In this document: piece by piece, positions 13,262 through 23,925 of the stretch | Layout of the letters: every line of letters starts with the position of its first letter | Numbering within the stretch: the stretch's first letter is position 1 | NCBI RefSeq assembly: GCF_036320965.1 | Contig: NC_092232.1 | Span: 51,654,982 to 51,718,981 of the forward strand | Length of the DNA: 64,000 nt | From: Panulirus ornatus | Lineage: Eukaryota > Arthropoda > Malacostraca > Decapoda > Palinuridae | Reading direction: 5' to 3' | The notes under the pieces: model-generated | What the model saw: the letters and a program-made list of their open reading frames with translations, nothing else | Databases searched by the model: none | Told to the model about the DNA's origin: nothing | Program-made: the position numbers and the translations under genes

Positions 13262-13910
13262 CCTGTTATGCTCTGGTACTTGTGTACGATAATTCATTCA
13301 GGGGGGGGGGTTATGTTGAGGTGTCAGTTTACGATAATACATTCGGTTTATATTGGGGTGTCTGTGTTTGATGGCTCCTTTACTTATGTTCAGGTGCCTG
13401 TGTATGATAATCTGCATTATATGGCTATATTCAGGTCCCTGTGTACGATACTTTTCATCATATGGCTATGTTCAGGTGCCTGTGTATGATATTTTGTATC
13501 ATATGGCTATGTTAAGGTCCCTATGTACGAAATTTCATATCATATGGCAATGTTTAGCTACTTCTATACGATAATTCGTATCATATGGCTATGTTCAGGA
13601 CCCTGTGTACGATAATTTGTGTCATATGGCTATGTTGAGGTGCCTGTGTACGATAATTCATGCTCAGATACCTGCGTACTATGATTCGTATTATATGGTT
13701 ATGTTAAGGAATCAGTGTAAGATGATTCATCTAGTCATACTGAGGTGCCAGTATGTACTGAAATCTTAAGTCACACTGAAGCGCAGTGTGGCACGAATCC
13801 TTGAATCATACTGAGGTGGGAAGTGTACGATAATTCATTTGGTGAAGATACGAGTGTGCGATGAGTCGCTGTGTAATGTTCAGATGCCAGTGTGCACCTG
13901 TAGTCACACT
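13262..13910. repeat. degenerate 41-43-bp minisatellite, about 14 copies
   Basis: Recurrent core ATATGGCTATGTTCAGGT, then CCTGTGTACGATAATT. Copies are well preserved at 13,380-13,650 and fade on both sides. An older array than those at 6.9 or 10.7 kb. Confidence 0.85.
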
Positions 13911-14170
13911 GAGGAGCCAGTTGTCCTCCACTGTGATAAAAGAGAGTGAGGTATCATTCTAATGAACCCTTAATTAAGACCAAAGGCAAATTGCATTTGT
14001 GGCTAATTCTAATTGTATTCGTTGTTATGGCGTCTAATGGCCTTTGACCGTTTCTAGATATGCCAGCTGTGCGATGCCCCTAAAACAGGTTAAGAATATA
14101 TTTTTTAAAAGAATAAAATCTATAACTAGATTCATTTGCTCCACACATACGAATGGCTGTGTGTTAGGGT

Positions 14171-14173
<3 letters not shown>

Positions 14174-14220
<47 letters not shown>
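14174..14220. repeat. (GT)n microsatellite
   Basis: About 23 GT units. Confidence 0.97.
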
Positions 14221-14225
<5 letters not shown>

Positions 14226-14239
14226 GAATAAAGACATGG

Positions 14240-14310
14240 TACATATGTACAAGGTTAAGAAGACGGGGCAACATAAGTGTAAAACTCTTCCCTTAGCACA
14301 CAAATAATAA

Positions 14311-14374
<64 letters not shown>

Positions 14375-14532
14375 CCCAGCCAGATACCCTTTTACCGACC
14401 AGCCCCGAGGGGAAATTTGAACATCTGGGCTGAATGTGAGTCGACTGCCGCGCCCAGAATTCGAACCCATATGGATCCAACCCTGATCGAACCTGTGTTT
14501 ACATATGGTCAGTAACGCTAACCACTACACCA
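14240..14532 (-). mobile_element. tRNA-derived SINE, minus strand
   Basis: Read on the minus strand it starts ATGGTGTAGTGGTTAGCG (A-box-like). It has a B-box GGGTTCGAATTCT (about 14,454-14,466). The body matches other copies: GCGGCAGTC, CAGCCCAGATGTTC, GGCTGGTCGG, TATCTGGCT. It then enters (TG)n (14,313-14,373). Beyond the array (14,240-14,290) a degraded 3' module (TTGCCC..CGTCTT..TAACC) is visible. The tRNA head cannot fold as a functional tRNA; it carries an insertion between the A and B boxes. Confidence 0.8.
14313..14373. repeat. (CA)n microsatellite inside SINE
   Basis: About 30 CA units ((TG)n in SINE sense) at the position occupied by (TA)n in other SINE copies. Confidence 0.95.
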
Positions 14533-16190
14533 TACTTGTCATGTATGTGTGTGTGTACGCGTAATTACCTATTTGTTCAGTACCGAGACGGAGTTTTATG
14601 TGTGTATGCGTATGGGTCTATACGCAAGGAGCGTAAGATGTATCTACGTCCATACCGACGAAGGATGAGGTATGGTTGGATGGTTAATTGTTTGAGCTAT
14701 AGGCCTCTTAACAGCCAGGATCATCAAGGCCATCAACATCAAGCCACATCGAACAACCTAAGGATCATTCGACACCTTCTTCAGGTATTGAGGATAAGAT
14801 CTAAGACCACACAGCACACACTCATTATCTTCTGTGGCCCTTCTGCTGCCCTGGAAAGGAAGGACCCGGCTGCCTCCAGCAATCCAGAGAGCCGATTTCT
14901 GTCACACTTGAGGCGCACAACGGTTCACTAACTCGTCAGTTAATACCTATAGATCAATTAAGGTCGTAGAACTCGGCCCAGTAAACAGGGGTTCATTAAC
15001 ATCTGCATCTCTGTCAACTACCTATGAACTCCATTTGTAGATTCTAACTAAAGAAACATCTTTTAATCATCGATCAATATGATGATAAATCAGACTTATT
15101 TCTTCTATCAGAGTAAGAGACTGTCTGTGTTACAGCTCTGTGATAAAGACGCGAGACTTGTGAACGTATACAGGCTTAATCTATGCCACAGAGACCCGAT
15201 TGTAATAGGTGTTTTGAGGAACATACCCCTGCAAGCCCGTGGTGCTGTATAGTTACATGACGTGAAATCAGACAAGTTGGAAGGGTATATATTTCAAGGT
15301 GGAAGTCAAAAGCGTCTGTTCCCTGAGCCAAAGGATGATTTCTCAACATGTCGAGAAGCAGGTCTCATTTCGGAGTGAAACAAAATCCAAAATGAAGTTA
15401 TGGGTCTTATGGCCTTCAATGGTTTTGATGGTGTGACACAACTCGACGATGATTCATGTGTAATTGGTTTATACTTTTCAAGTTAGGACCAAGGACCACG
15501 TACGAGTGACGGACGCACGATGACAACGGACGTAAGGTTGGGGGGTTCGATTCCCAGGGAGGGGGGTGGTCTACCATACCGACACAGGCGACACAAAAGG
15601 TGTCCATCTCACCCACGAACGCCAAAAAGATGATGATTCCATCGATATTCTTAAACGTATTCCTGATTCAGATCCGGAATATCTAAGATTAATAAAGAAA
15701 AAAGCTTCATTCTGTGGATTCGAATGGTTGAAGTTATTCCTTGGTAAGAGCTGGTCCCTCTCCAACCAACAGGTCAGTCATGAACAACGGCGTGAATGGG
15801 GGGGAAAAAAAAGAAATATAAATCTCTCGCTCATATATCCCACAACTTTGGCCCTGCTTGATACCCTGGGGGAGGCGAGCGCTTGACGTTGGGGTCGGAA
15901 GCGAAGCGCCCGAGGCCGTCCTTCCACGTGACGCTCCCACACTACCAAACACCTGTGGGGAAGTTATTTCCCTGTGGTGTAGACGACGCAGGCAAGTTTA
16001 CTGAGCATGGTCTTGCAGTGAAGGGGGACGGAGCTAAGCCCAGCACGGTCTGAGTCGAGTGGATCTTGATGTAGAGGTTGATGATGCGAGCGGTAGGTTG
16101 CGACGAAGTGTGGGAGGTGACGTTGTGAGGTAGCTGCCAACTCCTTCAGCCCGGGGCGACGGGTGTGGCCCCGGGCGCTCCTGCTCACCA
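14533..16190. other. no gene recognised
   Basis: Mostly unique-looking sequence. Around 15,480-15,580 a GGGGGTTCGATTCCCAGGG box resembles a tRNA/SINE B box but no matching A box or SINE body follows. No exon could be supported. Confidence 0.5.
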
Positions 16191-16217
16191 CACACACACA
16201 CACACACACACACACAT
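16190..16217. repeat. (CA)n microsatellite
   Basis: About 13 CA units abutting the left end of the 43-bp minisatellite. Confidence 0.94.
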
Positions 16218-16236
16218 GGAACACTCGCTGCCCCGC

Positions 16237-16697
16237 CTCCTGGCCAGCTGCTGGCCAAGTACACCACATACTACCCCAGCTCCTGGCCAGCTGCTGGCCA
16301 GGTACACCACATACTACCCCAGCTCCTGGCCTGCTGCTGGCTAGGTACATCACACACTGTCCCGGCTCCTGGCCCGCTGCTGGTCAGGTACACCACATAC
16401 TACCCCAGCTCCTGGCCCGCTGCTGGCCAGGTACACCACATACTGCTCCAGCTCCTGGCCAGCTGCTGGCCAGGTACACCACATACTACCCCAGCTCCTG
16501 GCCCGCTGCTGGTCAGGTACACCACACACTGTCCCGGCCCCTGGCCCGCTGCTGGTCAGGTACACCATATGTTGCTCCAGCTCCTGGCCCGCTGCTGGCC
16601 AGGTACACCACACACTACTCCAGCTCCTGACCCGCTGCTGGCCATGTCCTGCACCACACGCTGCCCCGGCTCCTGGCCAGCTGTTGGCCAAGTACAT
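16237..16697. repeat. 43-bp minisatellite, about 11 copies
   Basis: Unit CTCCTGGCCAGCTGCTGGCC plus AGGTACACCACATACTACCCCAG. Variants (AGC/CGC, CCAG/TCAG, ACTACC/CTGTCC) are shuffled. Each unit has a near-palindrome CTGGCCAGCTGCTGGCCAG. Confidence 0.95.
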
Positions 16698-16822
16698 CAA
16701 GAAGACAGAGTTTGTGTGTTGGTTTTGCAAGAGTATGACCTTGACACACCTTTCAATCAGTTCACTAAAAGATAAATTATTTAGTTTTAAAATGGTCTCT
16801 TGTATTTTCATATTTCTACATA

Positions 16823-16879
<57 letters not shown>
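16823..16879. repeat. (GT)n microsatellite
   Basis: About 28 GT units. Confidence 0.97.
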
Positions 16880-16882
<3 letters not shown>

Positions 16883-17037
16883 GACGTCTACTCGCGTATG
16901 AGGAGGAGGTCTTACCCTCGTGGGGGGATCAGACCTCTCATCTTTGCGTTTCCACCACTCGCACATACACCCTCTCCACCAACGCCGCCTCACTGGTCCA
17001 CAACACTGCAGTTGAAGCAATGTCTCCATACGTCCAA

Positions 17038-17038
<1 letters not shown>

Positions 17039-17090
<52 letters not shown>
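17039..17090. repeat. (CA)n microsatellite
   Basis: About 25 CA units. With the GT arrays at 16.85 and 17.18 kb it gives potential GT/CA inverted pairs. Confidence 0.97.
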
Positions 17091-17091
<1 letters not shown>

Positions 17092-17140
17092 TTTGCTCTG
17101 GATTCTCGACTGTCATCCAAGAACTGTTTTGTGTGTATGT

Positions 17141-17142
<2 letters not shown>

Positions 17143-17212
<70 letters not shown>
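17143..17212. repeat. (GT)n microsatellite
   Basis: About 34 GT units with one TATG interruption, ending exactly where LINE coding similarity begins. Confidence 0.97.
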
Positions 17213-17214
<2 letters not shown>

Positions 17215-17217
17215 ATG

Positions 17218-18640
17218 TCGTCGTGGATATTACGTCTCTCTTTATCCTTCTTTTCACCCAGAGTGAGTGGAACCAAGGGTTTTCCATCCCCGCTTTGTGT
17301 ACATTATTCCATTCCCTCACTGGTGCCATTCGTATCGCGTCCCTTTGAGCTCATTCACCAGTTCTGTGGAACTCCTTTGGCCGGGAGTACCAGTCTCCAG
17401 CGTCCACAGTCCAGCTCAAGTCGAATGGACGTTGTGTACAGCTTTATAGATTCATCATCACCCACGTGCCCGAAGGCGACTTTTGCTTTGAACAAACTCT
17501 ATATATCATTTTGTCTCTGGCGCGATCCTTCTTACGTAATGCCCCCGCCGACAAAGGTCAGTGTGACGTCAACTCGCCACGCCTCTTTCACAGTACGAGT
17601 CTTGTAATGTGGTCCCTCTATTATGGTAGTCAGTGCTTGGTCAGCTTCATCCCCCTTTCTTATCCTCAAGCCTTGGTATTTTCGGGACTGGATTTCATCA
17701 GCAAATTTGCCCAGACACTGTTAAATTTTGTCTGTTTCACTACAAATTGTTTTGCATTTCTGTCGCTTCACATTCATTTTATTATTCTATACGTCATTTG
17801 TGATGATATTCTGGTGTAAGTCCTCCTTGTCGAGCGAATTTTCATACATCATAAACAGCAGAGGTTCCAACACTTAACCCTGCGGGACCCCCGCACGTCA
17901 CGCTCACCAGGTTTGACGAAACGCTCCTCCGACATGCGCTGTGTTCCCTCCCGGTTAGATAACCGTCCCTCCATTTATGTAGCCCTCCTTTGACACCAGC
18001 TTGGACGTCCAGATGCATCATCAGTCTTCCGTAGGGGGATAGCATCAAAGGCTTTCTGGCAGTCCAAGAATACACAATCAACAGATCCGTTCCTTCCCTA
18101 TGTGAACGTTGCTAACTCATTCATACACATCCGACAGATACATCATGAGAAGACCTCTTCTCGCTGGCTTCTGTCTTAGTAAAGTACGCTTGCCAAGACA
18201 ATATCCTGCTTGATAATCATTTCCTCTAATACCCGCAGGCGAAGCACGTTGCCGATATTGATCTGTACCTAAGGACTACTCCTCCGTCAGGGGGTTTTTA
18301 TGCAGTGACACCACACGATATCTCTTTTCCATTCTGCTGGCACACTGCCCTTCTTTAAGATCTTAATCATCATCATTAATGGCTTGTCAAAACGCCATCG
18401 TACTCCCTGGGTACAAATGGTGAGATGGCAATTGGCCACAGACTCTCTTTGCCTGGTATACCACCTTACTTCCAGTGGATTCACTTCATTATTCTCCAGT
18501 GGATCCTGCCACTCCCTGACTGATGGCAGTGGGACTTTCGAATCTTCAAGAGTAAATACATTTCGGATCTTCGGGACTTTCGAATCTTCAAGAGTAAACA
18601 CATTTTGAATCTTCGGGTTCAAGTTTCACGTATTTCATAA
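17218..18640 (-). pseudogene. CR1-like LINE reverse transcriptase, minus strand (dead)
   Basis: Minus-strand fragments in several frames follow the RT order. KKGSVPAEWKRDIV is at about 18,310-18,370. A motif A region has FLDCQKAFDAIPYGRLM at about 18,020-18,075. AGVKGGLHKW and an SVTCGGPAGLSVG segment (motif B, normally SGVPQGSVLG) lie at 17,870-17,990. Motif C reads KFADE (17,693-17,707), with the second catalytic Asp changed. A thumb end has VKRRIKRDVIST at about 17,215-17,250. Copies of VFTLEDSKVP at 18,530-18,615 lie in the N-terminal part. It is bounded by (GT)n at 17,143-17,212. A 1.4-kb relic of a different CR1-like lineage from the 1-2.5 kb copy. Confidence 0.85.
18527..18615 (-). repeat. 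43-bp tandem duplication within LINE
   Basis: Two copies of GGGACTTTCGAATCTTCAAG plus AGTAAA.ACATTT. On the minus strand both encode VFTLEDSKVPKI, so the LINE reading frame was duplicated. Confidence 0.9.
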
Positions 18641-18837
18641 TCTTTTCTAATAGCTTTTTTTTTAGTTTGCCTCGTGATCAAATCATATTGACTCTACTGT
18701 TACTATGTAAATTGTAAAGCCATGAGATTGGGTAGGGAGGACCTTTGACTCAGAAGCAATATTCTTCTCGTGCACCACCAGTTAAGTTATTTTGTACACT
18801 TCATTTACCTGATATTCTATTCCTCATGTATTCTACC

Positions 18838-18904
<67 letters not shown>
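18838..18904. repeat. (GT)n microsatellite
   Basis: About 33 GT units. Confidence 0.97.
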
Positions 18905-18907
<3 letters not shown>

Positions 18908-18923
18908 ACCCTGACGTCACTAA

Positions 18924-19090
18924 GGACTCTGTTGGAAGTGCTACTAAGAATACTGTTGGAGATGCTGTTGAGGACACTGTTGGAGATGCTGTTGAGGACA
19001 CTGTTGGAGATGCTGTTGAGGACACTGTTGGAGATGCTGTTGAGGACACTGTTGGAGATGCTGTAGAGGGCACTGTTGGAGATGTTGCAA
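18924..19090. repeat. 24-bp minisatellite, about 6.5 copies
   Basis: Unit CTGTTGGAGATGCTGTTGAG plus GACA, reading TVGDAVED in one plus frame. Edge units are diverged. The open frames here are repeat artefacts. Confidence 0.93.
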
Positions 19091-19124
19091 AAGTCACAGA
19101 CGTAGTCAGATATTACAGAAATAC

Positions 19125-19345
19125 GTCTTCTATTTATGGTAGCTGCGTGACGATACAGGCAAACGAATGGGCCCTTAATCAAGGCCATCTCACTGACTGT
19201 GCAAAGTGCCCATTCTATCGACCAATCCCTGGGGAAGGATGAACAGCTGGATTAACTGTGGACTGACTGCCGCGACCGGGATTCGAACCTGTGCTGACTC
19301 AATCGACAGAGGGGGGAGAACCCGCTAAATGCCTCGCTGCCCTCC
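19125..19345 (-). mobile_element. tRNA-derived SINE without microsatellite, minus strand
   Basis: Minus-strand reading has a head remnant (TTTAGCGGG), a B-box AGGTTCGAATCCC (about 19,278-19,290), and a body CGGCAGTCAGTCCACAG, CAGCTGTTCATCC, GGGATTGGTCGATAGAATGG. After only about 20 bp comes the 3' module GAGATGGCCTTGATTAAGGG to GTATCGTCACGCAGCTAC. This copy shows that body and 3' module belong to one element, because no dinucleotide array separates them here. Confidence 0.8.
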
Positions 19346-19726
19346 CTCCCCGCTGAATTTTGACCTTGGGTGAAACCTAGATTGACATGTTAGGTCGTCG
19401 GTATGACTAGATCGGGCGCCCTCGACTTGAAGACATAGGACGCTGCTCCTGGCGGTGTGGACTCCTTCGGTGGTGGTGGTGAGGGGAGGGCGTGGGTAGA
19501 GCGAGACACAGAGGGGCGTCTGGCTCTTTGTTGGTTGGGTGAGGGGGGAGGGGGTGTGGTGTTGGGTGGGGAGGGGAAGGGGGAGGAGGGGGGGGAGTGG
19601 TGGGGAAAGAAGCCTCCTCGGTCATTTTGAGGTAAATCATCTCCCACGGTTTATAATGTGTGCTACCCTCGCCAGAGGGCAGCGCTGGGGTCTGATTGGC
19701 TTGGGGGGGGGGGGAGCGGCCCTCAG

Positions 19727-19729
<3 letters not shown>

Positions 19730-19797
<68 letters not shown>
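19730..19797. repeat. (GA)n microsatellite, duplication copy 1
   Basis: About 34 GA units inside the first 196-bp copy. Confidence 0.97.
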
Positions 19798-19798
<1 letters not shown>

Positions 19799-19923
19799 AT
19801 ACAAGAAGCCTCCTCGGTCATTTTGAGGTAAATCATCTCCCACGGTTTATAATGTGTGCTACCCTCGCCAGAGGGCAGCGCTGGGGTCTGATTGGCTTGG
19901 GGGGGGGGGGGAGCGGCCCTCAG

Positions 19924-19928
<5 letters not shown>

Positions 19929-19988
<60 letters not shown>
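19929..19988. repeat. (GA)n microsatellite, duplication copy 2
   Basis: About 30 GA units inside the second copy. Confidence 0.97.
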
Positions 19989-19989
<1 letters not shown>

Positions 19990-20017
19990 ATACAAACGAC
20001 GATATTGTGCCATTAGA

Positions 20018-20734
<717 letters not shown>

Positions 20735-20972
20735 TCAGGGAAGCCCTCACCATCATGGGAGGTAGCTGCTGGGGGCCAGGGGAAGCCCTCACCATCATGG
20801 GAAGTGGCTGCTGGGGGCCAGGGAAGCCCTCACCATCATGGGAGGTAGCTGCTGGGGGCCAGGGAAGCCCTCACCATCATGGGAAGTGGCTGCTGGGGGC
20901 CAGGGAAGCCCTCACCATCATGGGAGGTAGCTGCTGGGGGCCAGGGGAAGCCCTCACCATCATGGGAGGTGG
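20735..20972. repeat. 41-42-bp minisatellite, about 5.7 copies, dimeric
   Basis: Unit GAAGCCCTCACCATCATGGG plus AGGTAGCTGCTGGGGGCCAGG. Units alternate between GGAGGTAGCTG and GGAAGTGGCTG types, so the true repeat is a two-unit block. Confidence 0.93.
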
Positions 20973-21120
20973 TTCGAGGAGAACTCCTGACGAAGCGTAG
21001 CCCAAGCGGGCGACAGATCCAGTACCGTCATCACCCTGGTTGATGGAGGCCGTGAGTGACGCGAGGACCGTAATGGATACGAGGAGTAGGGGCTTCGGGA
21101 GGAGCCAGTGGTGGCAGGAG

Positions 21121-21148
21121 GGTGTGTGTGTGTGTGTGTGTGTGTGTA
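21121..21148. repeat. (GT)n microsatellite
   Basis: About 13 GT units. Confidence 0.94.
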
Positions 21149-21241
21149 GCAGGTGGTGAGGGCATGGTGAGGGACGGGGACGGTGTGTACGACGCCCGTG
21201 GCGTGGCCGGGCGTCGGAGGGCGTGCACGGAATGAGTCACC

Positions 21242-21300
21242 ATGGAAGACGCGAGGGACGCGAACGAACAGCTGCTGAGAGCACGACGACCCATGATGCT
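21242..21300 (+). CDS. candidate first coding exon (hypothetical)
   Basis: An ATG in a strong initiation context (CACCATGG) lies at 21,242. An in-frame TGA sits 7-9 bases upstream (21,233-21,235). The frame reads MEDARDANEQLLRARRPMM and then meets a strong donor GTGAGT at 21,301. The surrounding 21,150-21,480 is GC- and CpG-rich compared with the rest of the window, as promoters or first exons can be. No downstream exon was identified and the peptide matches no family I know. It could be chance: start, stop and donor consensus are all short. Confidence 0.22.
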
Positions 21301-21480
21301 GTGAGTCGTCTCAGCTCCCGCATGTCTCCTGCGACGTGACGCAGATACAGCCGCGCAGGAGGACGACGTCTGACGTGCCCCCCTCGCTCGTACGGGCGCG
21401 CGTGACGCAGCTCGCGCGGGGCGACGCTTCCTTTGTTCCTCCTGCAGGAGCTCACCCGGGGGACGTCCAGGTCCGGGGAG

Positions 21481-21483
<3 letters not shown>

Positions 21484-21521
<38 letters not shown>
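21484..21521. repeat. (CA)n microsatellite
   Basis: About 19 CA units, followed by interrupted CA-rich sequence to about 21,565. Confidence 0.96.
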
Positions 21522-21524
<3 letters not shown>

Positions 21525-21865
21525 CTCAATCTCCCGTCCCACACACACCCACACACACACACACCCTCTTTGTCCTCCCACCAACCACCCTCCCTCCACC
21601 ACTCAGTTCGACAAGCGGGTAACCACCACCAAAACAAACCAGAGGGAGGCTTAAAAAAAAAAAAGGAAGAAAACGGAGGAGAGGCGAGGCACGGTACGAG
21701 GGGGCCCCACGATCGCTACCGAGAGAACAAAAGGGACAATAAATTACCGGGACATTGGCCGGGGTCATCATTTTTCTGGGGTTGGCCCCGGGCATAGCCG
21801 CCAGTGACGGAGGGGCGGACGCCAAGGTCAGCGTGGTAGTAAGGAGTTGGGCTGCGCTCCTCAGG

Positions 21866-22048
21866 CAGTAGTAGTAGTAGTAGTAGTGGTAGTAACAGTA
21901 GTAGTAGTAATAGTGGTAGTAGTAGTAGTAACAGTAGTAGTGGTAGTAGTAGTAGTAGTAACAGTAATAGTAGTAGTAGCAGTAGTAGTAGTAGTGGAAG
22001 TAGTAGTAGAAGTAGTAGTAGTAGTAGTAGTAGAAGTAGTAGTAGTAT

Positions 22049-22144
<96 letters not shown>

Positions 22145-22183
22145 AAGTAGTAGTAGTAGTAGTAGTATAAGTAGTAGTAGTAT

Positions 22184-22226
<43 letters not shown>

Positions 22227-22279
22227 TATAGTAGTAGTAAGAGTAGTAGTAGTAGTAGTAGTAGTTATAGTAGGAGTAA

Positions 22280-22315
<36 letters not shown>

Positions 22316-22324
22316 CAGTAGTAG
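21866..22324. repeat. (AGT)n trinucleotide array, about 460 bp
   Basis: AGT units interrupted by AAC, AAT, GGT, GAA and TTA triplets. The purest run is at about 22,045-22,140. It gives poly-Val/poly-Ser/poly-Thr frames that are not genes. Confidence 0.98.
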
Positions 22325-23768
22325 CCATTCCTGTTTAGGGTAATTTACCAGTTGTCTGAGATATTACGTATTGAAGGAAGTGATATTGTGTGACTAAGAA
22401 CATTAACTATATCTTCATAATTGCCTCTGTTCAGAATCATGATTTGATAATGATTAATAAATGCTTGAGTAATGTCAACATAGCTGTACGATTCAAAAAA
22501 AAAATGGGAGCATAAAAATGAACTTAATGTGCACAGAATTTCAGTCTTCGAATAATCTATGTATAAGAAAACAAATTCACGTGTCTCTGTGGTAACTGTT
22601 AGCTTAACTATCAAATCTCTGGTGTCTGAAAATACCGTTTTCTTCAAATAATCGTATCTTAATAACCTCGACTTCAATAGATAACATATCTATGTTCCTC
22701 TCCTTTTACTCGGTATAGCATCATGAAATACATACAGAGATAAATAAATGCCCAACACAATGCATTTAGAAAAAGAGGGGGCACACAAGTTCCCTTCAGA
22801 ATATGATTTAAGGGAAAAAAAAATACTAAATCCTTCCCAAGGCATTTGTTTAACAATGGAGGAACACGCCCAGAACAGATCAGATGATGGAGAAAAAATG
22901 AAGGTGTTTGGGGAAAAAAGGAAATAGCTTTCCCAGAAATTCATAAATAAGGAATGACTATATAATTTTCTTCCCTTATTTAATGTGAGAGTGGAGACCT
23001 CCCACTCTACCATCCCTTGTCGTAAATGTGCAATAACTATATTCATCCATAACAAAGTTATCGGTGAATTTTGTGCTCCCCAGGTCTACACGAATCTACG
23101 ACGAATACCTGATGTCGTGCTTACGAAAGGTGAACCACTTAGGGGTTTGTTCCTTGTGCTGGAATTCAGAGATTGCTTCCCTCTGAATCAAGGCTTCTTG
23201 AAGCTTCCACGTTTGTCTGAACGGCTCATATGACTTTTACTTTCCAAAGTCAACTTCATATCATTTCTCTGTGCTGAGCGATATCCTTGCCTCTCGAAGC
23301 AGATTTCTATATCTACTTTCGACTCTCTACTTCTTTTTCTTCTTCGTTGGAGCTACGAGACATGGAGAGAAAAAGGGTTAATCATGGCTTATTTAACGTC
23401 CCCCTTTTACACACGAATATTGCAAATAGTTTACAATGTTGTTTTGCCCCGCGTACAACCTGTTGTCATGTCTCTGTTTTACGACGCCCCCCGGCGGTGG
23501 ACACCTGTGGCCCGGGCGGCGCCGGGGTCCGCCGCTGGCAGGGTTAGTTCCCTTGTCTAGGAGAGCGAATTCGTAAAAGTAAATCACGGAGGTACGTGAG
23601 CGATCCCACGGGCCATGTTTCCCGTCGCATTACCGGTGTTGCGAGCGCGTCCCCCTTCCCTGAGTTGGGTCTGGGTAACTCCATTTAATGTAGTCAGTTG
23701 GATAGGAATGCCTCCGCCAGATGGATCATGTAAAGACGTTCGCAAGGTGTTAGTTTTTCCCCAAATTC
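22325..23768. other. unique-looking, AT-richer then GC-rich patch
   Basis: 22,325-23,440 is AT-rich with no supported frame. 23,470-23,540 is a short GC-rich, CpG-rich patch (around GGCCCGGGCGGCGCCGGG). No gene, RNA or mobile element recognised. Confidence 0.5.
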
Positions 23769-23802
23769 TCCTCCTCCTCCTCCTCCTCCTCCTCCTCCTC
23801 CC
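23769..23802. repeat. (CTC)n microsatellite
   Basis: About 11 CTC units. Confidence 0.95.
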
Positions 23803-23855
23803 ACTCAGAACCTCTTATACCTCGAAATAATCCCTCGAGAGTTCTCGAATTAATT

Positions 23856-23925
23856 GAAAGATAGACTGCTCACTGCAATTAGATAGACTGTTCACTGCAA
23901 TTAGATAGACTGTTAACTGTAATCA
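23856..23925. repeat. 22-bp tandem repeat, 3 copies
   Basis: AGATAGACTG(C/T)TCACTGCAATT repeated three times with two substitutions. Confidence 0.9.

Larger units (their letters stand above)
19609..19996. repeat. 196-bp tandem duplication, two near-identical copies
   Basis: GAAGCCTCCTCGGTCATTTT starts at 19,609 and 19,805. Each copy runs through CAGAGGGCAGCGCTGGGG, a G run of 11-13, GAGCGGCCCTCAGGGAGAAG and a GA array, ending GCATACAA. Differences are almost confined to the G-run and GA-array lengths. Confidence 0.97.

Noticed and set aside
21861..22328. Poly-Thr and poly-Val frames over AGT arrays (also 29,793-30,734)
   Set aside because: Pure trinucleotide repeat translations, open on both strands.
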